IMG/VR virus record: IMGVR_UViG_3300025679_000016
Coordinates: 1-37,592 of that record
Length of the DNA: 37,592 nucleotides
Strand: one strand, 5' to 3'
DNA from: a virus
The notes beneath the pieces are model-generated. The model did no database searches. It was not told where the DNA came from and saw only the letters and a program-made list of their open reading frames with translations. Below are positions 1 to 6,701 of this stretch, one piece after another. The position numbers and the translations under genes were made by a program. How positions within the stretch are numbered: the stretch's first letter is position 1; the number at the start of each line of letters is the position of its first letter.

Positions 1-164
1 CTGCCGAAGGCGCCGGCGATCACGATCACCGCGATCACGCTCACCCCGGTCAGCCGGGTCCGCCACCCGCCCCTGACGCTTGCCTTGCTGGTGGAGGCGG
101 ACGCCAGCCAGTAGATCCAGAAGACCAGCCACGCGCAGCCGATGGCGAGTTTGAGCGCTTGCAT
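1..164 (-). CDS. Isoprenylcysteine carboxyl methyltransferase-like membrane protein, N-terminal fragment (foreign to the phage)
   Basis: Reading leftward from an ATG at 162-164, the frame is open to the contig edge and gives about 54 residues. It has a hydrophobic first segment (WLVFWIYWLASA), a basic linker with K and R, and a second Val/Ile/Ala-rich segment. This layout resembles the N-terminus of actinobacterial isoprenylcysteine carboxyl methyltransferase-family proteins; I judged that by eye. A GGAG Shine-Dalgarno lies about 10 bases upstream. GC content is clearly higher than in the phage genes, and no phage module is expected here. I read it as a chimeric or contaminating end rather than a phage gene. 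The coding call is moderate and the exact family is uncertain. Confidence 0.5.
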   Translation of the reverse strand, partial: MQALKLAIGCAWLVFWIYWLASASTSKASVRGGWRTRLTGVSVIAVIVIAGAFG

Positions 165-342
165 GCCGCTTCTCCGATTCCTCCGACTGAAGCTGCCGGA
201 CAGACATCGCTCACCGTATGCCTCGGCCAAGGCGCCGTCATCGGCTCCTGGGTTGACCGGCGTAGGCCCGTGGGTTGATTCCCGGTCACCATCCAAAGAT
301 CAAATTCATCATCCCGAAGCCACCCCACCCCACCCCACCCAA
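165..342. other. Junction zone between foreign fragment and phage DNA, with C4A repeat
   Basis: No gene is supported here. Bases 165 to about 300 look like the upstream region of the leftward methyltransferase-like gene. Bases 320-340 are a CCCCA repeat that encodes prolines in the frame of the following phage gene. On the minus strand it reads as four or more G3-4 runs separated by single T. The foreign-to-phage switch probably lies within or just before this low-complexity tract, which would be an easy place for reads to be joined wrongly. Confidence 0.5.
320..340 (-). repeat. G-quadruplex-forming tract
   Basis: The minus strand carries a GGGT(GGGGT)3GG pattern: one G3 run and three G4 runs separated by single T. 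Short one-base loops are the most stable known class of G-quadruplex. On the coding strand the repeat specifies the Pro-rich linker of the DUF1376 protein. If native to the phage it could stall polymerases and explain the assembly break; if not, it is the overlap that joined two unrelated molecules. Confidence 0.7.
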
Positions 343-741
343 GAAGAAACCACAAGAGTGGTTTCTCCCCCCTCCCCCGTGTGTGACATGCAGGCGGCTT
401 TTGAGCTCTACAACGTGACGGCAGAAAAGGCCGGATTGCCCAAGTGTCAGGTGCTCAGTCAAAAGCGCAAAAGCCATCTCAAGCTCCGGCTCAAAGAGTG
501 CGGTGGCATTGACGGGTGGAAAGTGGCACTTGAAAAGGTTGCTGGCTCTAGTTTTCTGACGGGAGGCGGCCCAAAGGGCTGGCGCGCCTCTTTTGACTTT
601 TTGATGCAAGAAAGCTCTTTTATTAAACTTATGGAAGGAACCTACGATGACCGGAAATCAACTTCAAAACCAAAAACAAGTGCTCACGATGCCCTTGCCG
701 CCGGATTTGCTCAAGCCCTTGCTGACCACGAAGTACGCTAG
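343..741 (+). CDS. DUF1376-type phage replication protein, C-terminal part
   Basis: The visible part begins with a Pro-rich linker and continues with AFELYN, a GLPKC stretch, RLKECGGIDGW, SSFLTGGGPKGW, FDFLMQESSFIKLMEGTYD and a short tail. This is the conserved C-terminal block of phage proteins that start with a DUF1376 domain and act like replisome organisers or lambda O. The matching N-terminal half is the last gene of the window (37195 to the end), so this is one gene cut by the contig ends. The frame is open upstream to 142, but residues before about 343 may be foreign. The next gene starts inside this one at 647. Family recognition is good; the replication role is inferred from family and context. 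Confidence 0.75.
   Translation, partial: EETTRVVSPPSPVCDMQAAFELYNVTAEKAGLPKCQVLSQKRKSHLKLRLKECGGIDGWKVALEKVAGSSFLTGGGPKGWRASFDFLMQESSFIKLMEGTYDDRKSTSKPKTSAHDALAAGFAQALADHEVR
345..366. other. Perfect 9-bp inverted repeat inside the DUF1376 linker
   Basis: AGAAACCAC (345-353) and GTGGTTTCT (358-366) flank a 4-base loop. No U-run follows on either strand, and the sequence lies inside the reading frame, so it is not a convincing terminator. It could be an origin-type hairpin inside the replication gene, as lambdoid phages place their origins in gene O. That is only inference. Confidence 0.35.
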
Positions 742-1297
742 TGGTTTCGACAAGGCAGGGACATGGGCGGTGCCTTTGAAAGCGACAATGGCCCAGATCA
801 CCGCGGCGCAAACATTCTGCAGGGACGTGGTGCAGGCCAGACCACCGGCTCCGCTGGAATGGTTGAGCGAGCGCCTTGCAGCCTTGCTCATGCACTTTTT
901 CACCGGCGCCACCGGCGAAAGGCTCAACGCCATTGTGGCAGCCGATTGGATGGGCATTTTGCGCCCCTTCCCAAGGGACGTGGTGGCCAACGCTGTCACC
1001 CGCTGGCTTGAAACCAACACCGGAAAACCAAGGCCCGCGGAAATCCGCGACCTCTGCATACAATTTTATGGGTTTGTGGCTTGGGAGAACTTCGAGCGCA
1101 GCATGCAGATTTCACGCATGCTGCCCAGCGCAGAGAGTACGGCAGCGAGCGACAATGACGGCGAGTGGAAAAAACCCACCACGGAGCAAATGACCGCCAC
1201 CATGACCCTCATGCACAACAACGGTTTTCACACCGGCTCAGGCCGATCAGAGAAATGCCCGATATGCGCAGCGGAGGCAAAAACTTATGCGGATTAA
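647..1297 (+). CDS. Hypothetical replication-module protein, possibly helicase-loader-like
   Basis: The product is 216 residues. ATG at 647 follows AAGGAAC at a good distance and overlaps the end of the DUF1376 gene by 95 bases in another frame. Residues around 100-140 (DWMGILRPFPRDVVANAV, then GKPRPAEIRDLC) match the helical pattern of short phage proteins next to replication initiators: a Trp/Leu helix, a Pro-bounded helix, then a P-x-x-AEI element, as in G39P/DnaI-like helicase loaders. The C-terminus has a CPIC pair that could bind metal with another Cys or His. Position after a replisome organiser and before SSB supports a replication role, but no catalytic motif is visible and the function is an inference. 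Confidence 0.6.
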   Translation: MTGNQLQNQKQVLTMPLPPDLLKPLLTTKYASGFDKAGTWAVPLKATMAQITAAQTFCRDVVQARPPAPLEWLSERLAALLMHFFTGATGERLNAIVAADWMGILRPFPRDVVANAVTRWLETNTGKPRPAEIRDLCIQFYGFVAWENFERSMQISRMLPSAESTAASDNDGEWKKPTTEQMTATMTLMHNNGFHTGSGRSEKCPICAAEAKTYAD

Positions 1298-1439
1298 TAA
1301 AACAACTCTCTGGGCCTGCATGGCGGTGGCTTTGCTTTTCTTAAAACCATCCATTGCAGACACAGCAAACTACAGCGAAGCGCAGGCCGCCTTTGCCGAC
1401 ACCTACACCCACCTCACACAACCCCTGAAAGGAAAATAA
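1287..1439 (+). CDS. Small secreted peptide, 50 residues
   Basis: ATG at 1287 follows a strong GGAGG and overlaps the upstream gene by 11 bases. The stop at 1437-1439 sits directly before the SSB start at 1441. The peptide begins with a short basic stretch (MRINK), a hydrophobic core (LWACMAVALLFL) and a likely signal-peptidase I site after KPSIA, leaving a mature peptide of about 26 polar residues. There is no lipobox Cys at the cleavage point. Secretion is predicted from sequence only. A periplasmic peptide is unusual between replication genes. Confidence 0.6.
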   Translation: MRINKTTLWACMAVALLFLKPSIADTANYSEAQAAFADTYTHLTQPLKGK

Positions 1440-1440
1440 A

Positions 1441-1890
1441 ATGAGCGGATACCAAAGAGTTATCGTTTGCGGCAACGTGGGCAAGGACCCAGAAATAAAA
1501 TCCTTCGCCAACGGCGGCAAGATCGCCAATTTCAGCATTGCCACCTCCGAGACATGGAAGGACAAATCCACCGGCGAAAAAAAAGAACGGACGGAATGGC
1601 ACCGCATAAGCGTCAAGGGCAATGACAGGCTCATCGACAACGTCATCGTCCCGTACGTCAAGAAAGGCAGCACCGTCCTCATCGAGGGCATTTTGCAAAC
1701 ACGAAAATGGGACAAGGATGGCGTGGACCACTACACCACGGAGATCGTGCTGGGTGCCTTCAACGGCAGCCTGACCCTCATGGGCAGCCCCAAGGGCAAG
1801 GGCACAGCCGGTGAGGCGACAGCAGAGCCGGTGCAGGCGGCAACACACGCGGCAGGCACCAACCCCATGGACGATGAAATACCATTCTGA
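1441..1890 (+). CDS. ssb: Single-stranded DNA-binding protein
   Basis: The 149-residue protein has the bacterial SSB pattern: RVIVCGNVGKDPEIK, NFSIATSETWKD, EWHRISVKG, YVKKGSTVLIEG and a YTTEIVL strand form the OB fold over about residues 1-115. A flexible Ala/Thr-rich linker leads to the acidic tip DDEIPF, the tail that recruits replication and repair partners. AAAGGAAAATAAA precedes the ATG. It would coat ssDNA during replication and support the ERF/YqaJ recombination pair encoded on the other strand. A terminator follows directly, closing this transcription unit. Confidence 0.95.
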   Translation: MSGYQRVIVCGNVGKDPEIKSFANGGKIANFSIATSETWKDKSTGEKKERTEWHRISVKGNDRLIDNVIVPYVKKGSTVLIEGILQTRKWDKDGVDHYTTEIVLGAFNGSLTLMGSPKGKGTAGEATAEPVQAATHAAGTNPMDDEIPF

Positions 1891-1922
1891 CCATTGATTT
1901 ACCCGCCACCATAAGGAAAGTT

Positions 1923-1960
1923 AACCCGCAGGCACACACAGCTTGCGGGTTTTCCTTTTT
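1923..1960 (+). terminator. Rho-independent terminator after ssb
   Basis: AACCCGCA (1923-1930) pairs with TGCGGGTT (1944-1951) around a 13-base loop. A T-rich run (TTTTCCTTTTT) follows to 1960. It separates the replication genes from the methyltransferase gene at 1990. Confidence 0.75.
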
Positions 1961-1989
1961 CGGATAATACTAAACGCAAGGAGAACCCC

Positions 1990-3252
1990 ATGAAGATCAC
2001 AACCCGCAAGACCGCCGACCTCAAGCCTTACGACAAGAATGCACGGACGCACAGCGCAGAACAAATCAAGCAGCTGGCGGCGAGCATCAAGGAATTCGGT
2101 TTCAACGTGCCCATCCTGATCGATGACAAGGACCAGATCATAGCCGGCCATGGCAGGCAGATGGCGGCGCTGGCCAATAAACTGCAGGACGTGCCGTGCA
2201 TCGAGATCAAGCACCTGACGGAAGCGCAGCGGCGGGCGTACATCATCGCGGATAACAAGCTGGCAGCAAACGCCGGCTGGGACAATGCCTTGCTGGCCGG
2301 CGAGCTGTCATGGCTCAAGGGCGAGGGCTTCGCGCTGGACCTGACCGGCTTCGACCAGAAAGAGCTGGACGGCCTGCTGGGCAAAGCGGTGCCCCTGACG
2401 GATGAGGATGACGTGCCGGCCGTACCGGTCACGCCCGTGGCCAAGCTGGGGCAGGTCTGGAAGATGGGACCGCACCGGCTGATGTGCGGCGACAGCACCA
2501 GCGCCAAGGACGTGAGCCGCCTGATGGCCGGCGCCAAGGCCGACATGGTGTGGACGGACCCCCCATACAACGTGGCGATCGAGGGCACGGCCGGCAAGAT
2601 CATGAACGATGACATGAGCGCCGCGGCTTTCAGAGACTTTCTGGGCGCATCTTTCCGGAATTACTACGCCAACATGCGGGACGGCGCCGTGATCTACGTG
2701 GCCCACGCCGACACGGAGCGCGTCAATTTCACAGAGATGTTCCTGCACAGCGGCCTCAAACTGTCCCAAGTCCTGATCTGGGTCAAGCAATCCGGCACCC
2801 TGTCGCGGCAAGACTTCAACTGGCGGCATGAGCCGATCTTGTACGGCTGGAAAGAGGGCGCGCGGCACTACTTCGCCGGCGACTTCACCAAGACAACCGT
2901 CATCGAGGATGACCTCGACCTCGACAAGATGACCAAGCCCCAGCTGTTGCAGAAAGTGCAACAGCTCATGGCCAGCATCAAGACCACAGCAATCCACCAT
3001 GACCGCCCGACCAAGAGCAACCTCCACCCGACCATGAAGCCGGTGGGGCTGGTGCGCGACATGATCGAGAACAGCAGCACAGAGGGCCAGACCGTCCTCG
3101 ATCTGTTTGGCGGCAGCGGCTCGACCCTCATGGCCTGCGAGACAGCCGGACGCGCCTGCAACCTCATGGAGCTGGACCCGAAGTACTGCGATGTGATCGT
3201 GCAACGGTGGCAGGAATTCACCGGAAAGCAGGCGACCCGTGAAAAAACCTAA
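1990..3252 (+). CDS. ParB-like domain fused to beta-class DNA methyltransferase
   Basis: The product is 420 residues. Residues 1 to about 110 are a ParB/sulfiredoxin-like domain (NARTHS, EFGFNVPILID, IIAGHGRQMAA, DNKLAANAGWD). From about 150 it is an adenine or N4-cytosine methyltransferase, with motif IV DPPY at 190-193 and the SAM-binding FGGSGST at 373-379. DPPY before FGGSGST defines the beta order. Both motifs are intact, so it is probably active. AAGGAGA precedes the ATG. Such fusions are common in phages, where methylation is thought to protect phage DNA from host restriction or mark it for replication or packaging. The small terminase gene starts inside its last codons, linking the two in translation. 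No cognate restriction enzyme is present. Confidence 0.9.
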   Translation: MKITTRKTADLKPYDKNARTHSAEQIKQLAASIKEFGFNVPILIDDKDQIIAGHGRQMAALANKLQDVPCIEIKHLTEAQRRAYIIADNKLAANAGWDNALLAGELSWLKGEGFALDLTGFDQKELDGLLGKAVPLTDEDDVPAVPVTPVAKLGQVWKMGPHRLMCGDSTSAKDVSRLMAGAKADMVWTDPPYNVAIEGTAGKIMNDDMSAAAFRDFLGASFRNYYANMRDGAVIYVAHADTERVNFTEMFLHSGLKLSQVLIWVKQSGTLSRQDFNWRHEPILYGWKEGARHYFAGDFTKTTVIEDDLDLDKMTKPQLLQKVQQLMASIKTTAIHHDRPTKSNLHPTMKPVGLVRDMIENSSTEGQTVLDLFGGSGSTLMACETAGRACNLMELDPKYCDVIVQRWQEFTGKQATREKT

Positions 3253-3688
3253 GCCCCCAAAGAAACCAGCCGGCGCGCCGAAGGGCAACAACAACGCTGA
3301 GGCGCTCAAGACACCCAAGGAACGGGCTGACGCCTTCCGGCTTTACTGCCTGCATATCGCGGCCGGCTACGCCTCCGACAGCTTCTACGACCCCGTCTGC
3401 GATGACACGATGCTGGACACCATCGCCAAATACCCTCAGGAGCTGCCGGCCGTTGAGCTGCGCAAGGCTAAGGCCAAGGGCAGGCTGGTCTGGGAGCAGA
3501 TCGGCTTTCAGGGCACCATTGGAAAGCTCAAGGGCTTCAATGCACACAGCTGGAAGTTTAACATGCAAAACCGCCTTGGCTGGAAGGACCGTAGCGAGCA
3601 CGGCCTCGATGAGCCGACCCGCGCCGTGTTCAAACTGAAACTTGGAAAGCAAGGCTTGGGCAAAGACCATGACCCTGATGCCACCTGA
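3239..3688 (+). CDS. terS: Terminase small subunit (putative)
   Basis: The product is 149 residues with a GTG start, overlapping the methyltransferase end by 14 bases. The N-terminus is basic and proline-rich with GAPKGNNNAEA, a motif typical of small terminases of the P22/Sf6-like DNA-packaging type. A helical middle follows, then a FNAHSWKFNMQNRLGWKDR segment near residues 100-120; this pattern recurs in phage packaging proteins. It would recognise the phage pac or cos site and deliver DNA to the large subunit at 5323. Four small genes and a promoter separate the two subunits, which is uncommon but known. Confidence 0.75.
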   Translation: MKKPKPPKKPAGAPKGNNNAEALKTPKERADAFRLYCLHIAAGYASDSFYDPVCDDTMLDTIAKYPQELPAVELRKAKAKGRLVWEQIGFQGTIGKLKGFNAHSWKFNMQNRLGWKDRSEHGLDEPTRAVFKLKLGKQGLGKDHDPDAT

Positions 3689-3848
3689 CCCGAACCGCAG
3701 GCCAACCGCAGCTGACAAGCTCTGCGAGCTTTGCTGCCAGCCGATGATCGGAATAATGAAATCAGAGGACAGGCCGCGCCGCCGGATATGCGACCCGTGC
3801 GGTGGCCATCCTATCCGGTACATCGACGCCCGTGAGCCTGACGAATAG
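3669..3848 (+). CDS. Small zinc-finger-like protein
   Basis: The product is 59 residues from ATG 3669 (ATG 3678 and TTG 3642 are alternatives). It overlaps the small terminase by 20 bases. CELC and CDPC pairs, 19 residues apart and separated by a basic stretch, suggest a single zinc knuckle. There is no clear Shine-Dalgarno, so coupling to terS translation is likely. Function is unknown. Confidence 0.5.
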   Translation: MTLMPPDPNRRPTAADKLCELCCQPMIGIMKSEDRPRRRICDPCGGHPIRYIDAREPDE

Positions 3849-3851
3849 GGC

Positions 3852-3881
3852 TTGACGTATACCCACAAATTTTTCTAGATT
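3852..3881 (+). promoter_or_regulatory. Sigma70-like promoter
   Basis: TTGACG (3852-3857) and TAGATT (3876-3881) are separated by 18 bases in the gap after the zinc-finger gene. Transcription would start near 3888. That excludes the upstream ATG at 3885 and favours ATG 3924 as the next gene's start. It would drive the 3924-6690 genes, including the large terminase. Confidence 0.55.
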
Positions 3882-3923
3882 GGGATGGAACTGAAACATC
3901 AACCTCATAGGGAACCCACCAAG

Positions 3924-4298
3924 ATGACCGAGCCAACCGCCATGGACCGCTTTAAGGCACTCATCCACGCCAAGACGCACCCAAACCAGAACAACGCACC
4001 GCAGACCCCTCCCAGCCCCGCTATTGAGGCGCAAGATAATTACTCAACCGGCCTGAAAACCCCCGAACAGGTCGATGCAGCCATAGCAGCCACAGTCCCG
4101 CCGGCCCTCATCGACACCCAAATTGCTTTAAATGCCAATGGCTTGACCATGGCAGTTAGCAGCGTCATGGTCCACAACGTCACCGTCACCAAGCAAACCG
4201 CCACGGAAAGCCGGCAATTCGGCCTCCAAATCCATGGCGAGATCACGGCAGAGGATGCCGCCAACATCGTGCGCCGCGCTGCGCTGGAGCTGAAATGA
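3924..4298 (+). CDS. Hypothetical protein
   Basis: The product is 124 residues. I chose ATG 3924 (MTEPTAMDR) because it follows AGGGAA at 9 bases and lies downstream of the predicted transcription start; ATG 3885 would lie at or before it. The N-terminal half is polar and Pro/Gln/Asn-rich. The C-terminal half has alternating beta-like runs (MAVSSVMVHNVTVTK) and ends in a helix with AEDAANIVRRAALE. I do not recognise a family. Its stop overlaps the next start as ATGA, indicating translational coupling. Confidence 0.65.
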   Translation: MTEPTAMDRFKALIHAKTHPNQNNAPQTPPSPAIEAQDNYSTGLKTPEQVDAAIAATVPPALIDTQIALNANGLTMAVSSVMVHNVTVTKQTATESRQFGLQIHGEITAEDAANIVRRAALELK

Positions 4299-4555
4299 TG
4301 CCCACAGACAGCAAAGAGCTGGGCGCCTTCGCCAAGGAAAAGCTCAAGCCAGCAGAGACAACCCACTTTCAGGTCATCTACACCCTCCACGAAATGGGAA
4401 CCCAGATGTGGCGCGAGGGCCAGCCGACACGGGACAGCGAGGCAGCCGGCAAGGCCGCGCGCACCCTCATGGCGCGGCACGATGTCAAAGAGGTTTTTAT
4501 CTGCACCATCCATGCGGCTTACGAGAAAGAAACCACCGTCAAACAGGTGATTTGA
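4295..4555 (+). CDS. Hypothetical small helical protein
   Basis: The product is 86 residues, begins with a double ATG in the 4-base overlap with the previous gene, and ends in an ATGA overlap with the next. It appears alpha-helical with many Lys, Glu and His residues, and has no recognisable motif. It belongs to a chain of small genes between the terminase subunits; function unknown. Confidence 0.65.
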   Translation: MMPTDSKELGAFAKEKLKPAETTHFQVIYTLHEMGTQMWREGQPTRDSEAAGKAARTLMARHDVKEVFICTIHAAYEKETTVKQVI

Positions 4556-4956
4556 TGAGCTTCCACAGAAACAAGGCCACCGAGCTGGGCCTGACAGCAG
4601 CAACTAAAGCCCTTTTGCTGGACATGCACACAGGCAACTCTAGAGACTTCAACGATGCCGTCTATGGAGAAACAACCCCAAAGAAAGAGAGAACACTATG
4701 CACCCACAACGAAACGAGAACGTCACCTCAAGAGGACCGCTTGCAGCGGGGAGCTATGGAGCGTCAGAAACGAGAACAAGAGACAGCAGCAGCGGCGTCA
4801 CCGCCTCAAACAGTCTTGAAATTTCAGCGCTCGAAGGGATCGCCGGCCGGCTGCAATTCTTGGCCCAGAGACTTGACGATACAAACCGTCACACCCTTGC
4901 GTTTATTGAACGCATTGTCGGCCCAGAACCCACCAAGCCAGAGCCCGCGCCCATGA
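4555..4956 (+). CDS. Hypothetical protein overlapping the next gene in another frame
   Basis: The product is 133 residues and starts at ATG 4555 in the TGATTTGATGA overlap with the preceding gene. The first 50 residues (MSFHRNKATELGLTAATKAL onward) have normal codon character. The rest shares DNA with the 4698 gene in the -1 frame and is rich in Arg, Gln, Ser and Pro, as a shadow frame would be. The functional product may therefore be only the first part, either ending normally or continuing by -1 frameshift at CCCAAAG (4677-4683) into the next gene. The start region is likely real; the full length is doubtful. Confidence 0.4.
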   Translation: MSFHRNKATELGLTAATKALLLDMHTGNSRDFNDAVYGETTPKKERTLCTHNETRTSPQEDRLQRGAMERQKREQETAAAASPPQTVLKFQRSKGSPAGCNSWPRDLTIQTVTPLRLLNALSAQNPPSQSPRP

Positions 4957-5075
4957 CCGATGGACTTGGTGATCGCATGCCGGCGCTGGCCGTCATCACC
5001 ACCCTGCTCGACAGGATTGAGTGCCACACCCACAACGCCGACAGCCTCAGCCACAAACTAACCCGCATCGGGTAA
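4698..5075 (+). CDS. Hypothetical protein with helical C-terminal half
   Basis: The product is 125 residues and ATG 4698 follows AGAGAG. Residues 1-40 are polar and low in complexity. From about 41 there are amphipathic helices (ISALEGIAGRLQFLAQRLDD, TTLLDRIECHTHNADSLSHK), compatible with a coiled coil. No family is recognised. The frame is open upstream back to 4644, which leaves room for frameshift fusion with the 4555 gene. Confidence 0.6.
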   Translation: MHPQRNENVTSRGPLAAGSYGASETRTRDSSSGVTASNSLEISALEGIAGRLQFLAQRLDDTNRHTLAFIERIVGPEPTKPEPAPMTDGLGDRMPALAVITTLLDRIECHTHNADSLSHKLTRIG

Positions 5076-5098
5076 TCAACCACGAAAGGAAAACGACA

Positions 5099-5323
5099 AT
5101 GACAGACGAAAACCAAACAGGCGTGACCAAGACCATCGGCCAAGTGGTCCATGAAGCACTGGCAAAATTCGAGACAGAGGCAACAGCGGAATGGGCATCC
5201 CTGAGTGATGACGCCAAGTCCGAGGCTGAGAGGTTTGCAGCCGTCATCGAGGCCGTTGTTTTACACGTCCTTGGCAAGCAAGCCCCCGCCCAGCCGTCAG
5301 AACCAACCACAGCGGCAGGCTGA
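5099..5323 (+). CDS. Hypothetical small acidic helical protein
   Basis: The product is 74 residues. ATG 5099 follows GAAAGGAAAA, a clear ribosome site, so it is preferred to the frame's earlier start at 5021. The protein is mainly helical (EALAKFETEATAEWASL and the following AERFAAVIEAVVLHVL) with a Pro-rich end. Its stop overlaps the large terminase start as TGATG. Function unknown. Confidence 0.65.
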   Translation: MTDENQTGVTKTIGQVVHEALAKFETEATAEWASLSDDAKSEAERFAAVIEAVVLHVLGKQAPAQPSEPTTAAG

Positions 5324-6690
5324 TGACTGACATTTCCCCCAATAAGCTGAGGGAAATAGAATATGAACGCCCTTGGCTGTACGATAAGCAGTCAGGGGCT
5401 TTCTTTACCACAAAACGATATTCCTATGTCGAAGCCAGCACCAAGGCCGGCAAGACACACGCCTGCATCGTCTGGATAACAGAGCAGGCCGCGCTGGAAG
5501 GCTTCGAGGGCTGGAATGGCTGGTGGGTGGCACCGACCAAGGCGCAGGCCAAGATCGCCTATACCCGTATCTGCAACGCCCTCCCGAAATCACACTACGT
5601 CAAGAACGAGGGCGAGCTTTTCATTCAGCTAATCAACGGCGCGCGCCTCTGGTTTAAGAGCGCCGAAAAGCCTGACAACCTCTACGGAGAGGACGTGCAT
5701 GCCGCTGTGCTCGATGAGGCCAGCCGCACCCGATATGACAGCTTCAAGGCGCTCAGGTCGACCCTGACGGCAACCGGCGGCCAGCTCAGGCTGATCGGGA
5801 ACGTCAAGGGGAAATCGAACTGGTTTTACATGGCCTGCCGCGGCGCGGAGCGGGGCCGTGAGAATGCGCTCTTCACACGCATCACCTGTTATGACGCGGT
5901 GGCGGCCGGCATCCTGACCCAAGCCGAAATAGATGACGCGCGGCAATCCGGCATCACCGCCAATGATTTCATGGAACTGTACGAGGCGCGCGCGGCCGAT
6001 GACGCTGACGCCTTCCTGCCCAGCAAGTACGTCGAGGAAGCGATCTCCCGCGGCCGGCTTCCCAAGGACCACAAGGACAAGCCGCGCCCTTACGGTCAGC
6101 TCATCATTGGCGCCGACCCCAGCCAAGGCAAGGGTGACGCGGCAGCCTTCTGCTTCCGGCGCGGGTCGGTGGTGGAAAAGGTTGAGGAACACCCGAACAT
6201 GGATGAGTTTGGCTTCAAGGCTCACTGCCTGCGCCTGATTGAAGTCCACAAGCCGCAGGGGCTGGCCAAGATATTCGTGGATGGTACCGGCTTCGGGTCG
6301 ACAATCGTCAAGATGCTGCACGAGAACAGCGCCGCGCGCGAGATCGTCAAGGGCTTCCACATGGCCGAGCGCTCCACCTACCCAGACGAATATGAGAACA
6401 AGCGCGCCGAGTGCTGGGGCGAGGGGCGAAAGGCGTTAATTTCCACAACAGACCCGTATAGCATCGAGGCAGACGATGACGGTTTCTGCATAGAGCTCAC
6501 GTGCATACGCAAGGTTGACAACCATTCCGGCCGCCTGCAGCTCGAAAGCAAAGAGCAGCTGAAAGAGCGCGGATATGACAGCCCGAACAGGGGTGATGCG
6601 TGGTCGTTAACCTATGCGGAGCCCGTCACATTTTACACCAGCCAAAAAATCGAATACCCTAAGGCAAGATTAAGCCGCAACATGACATAA
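5323..6690 (+). CDS. terL: Terminase large subunit
   Basis: The product is 455 residues. The ATPase half shows a Walker A-like ASTKAGKT (38-45) and Walker B AAVLDE (D131, E132), then a coupling segment around LRLIGNVKGKSNW. The nuclease half has the RNase H-like acidic residues D265 in IIGADPSQGKGD, D320 in IFVDGTGFGS and D425 in NRGDAWSLTY. It would pump DNA through the portal into the prohead and cut the concatemer. It overlaps the preceding gene by 3 bases, and the portal gene follows after 11 bases. Length and motif spacing fit the P22/Sf6-like terminases. Confidence 0.93.
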   Translation: MTDISPNKLREIEYERPWLYDKQSGAFFTTKRYSYVEASTKAGKTHACIVWITEQAALEGFEGWNGWWVAPTKAQAKIAYTRICNALPKSHYVKNEGELFIQLINGARLWFKSAEKPDNLYGEDVHAAVLDEASRTRYDSFKALRSTLTATGGQLRLIGNVKGKSNWFYMACRGAERGRENALFTRITCYDAVAAGILTQAEIDDARQSGITANDFMELYEARAADDADAFLPSKYVEEAISRGRLPKDHKDKPRPYGQLIIGADPSQGKGDAAAFCFRRGSVVEKVEEHPNMDEFGFKAHCLRLIEVHKPQGLAKIFVDGTGFGSTIVKMLHENSAAREIVKGFHMAERSTYPDEYENKRAECWGEGRKALISTTDPYSIEADDDGFCIELTCIRKVDNHSGRLQLESKEQLKERGYDSPNRGDAWSLTYAEPVTFYTSQKIEYPKARLSRNMT

Positions 6691-6701
6691 GGACCAAAAG
6701 C

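Noticed and set aside
1944-1968. Possible promoter (TTGCGG and GATAAT) before the methyltransferase
   Set aside because: The boxes are only 13 bases apart and TTGCGG is the 3-prime arm of the terminator, so the match is probably accidental.
2308-3318. 336-codon minus-strand open frame
   Set aside because: It is the antisense shadow of the methyltransferase gene; the product is His/Gly/Leu-rich with no motif, and the plus strand has intact DPPY and FGGSGST motifs.
3885-3923. Upstream ATG at 3885 as start of the gene ending at 4298
   Set aside because: It lies at or before the predicted transcription start and lacks a ribosome site; ATG 3924 has one.
5629-6360. 243-codon minus-strand open frame
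   Set aside because: Shadow of the large terminase, whose ATPase and nuclease motifs are intact on the plus strand.
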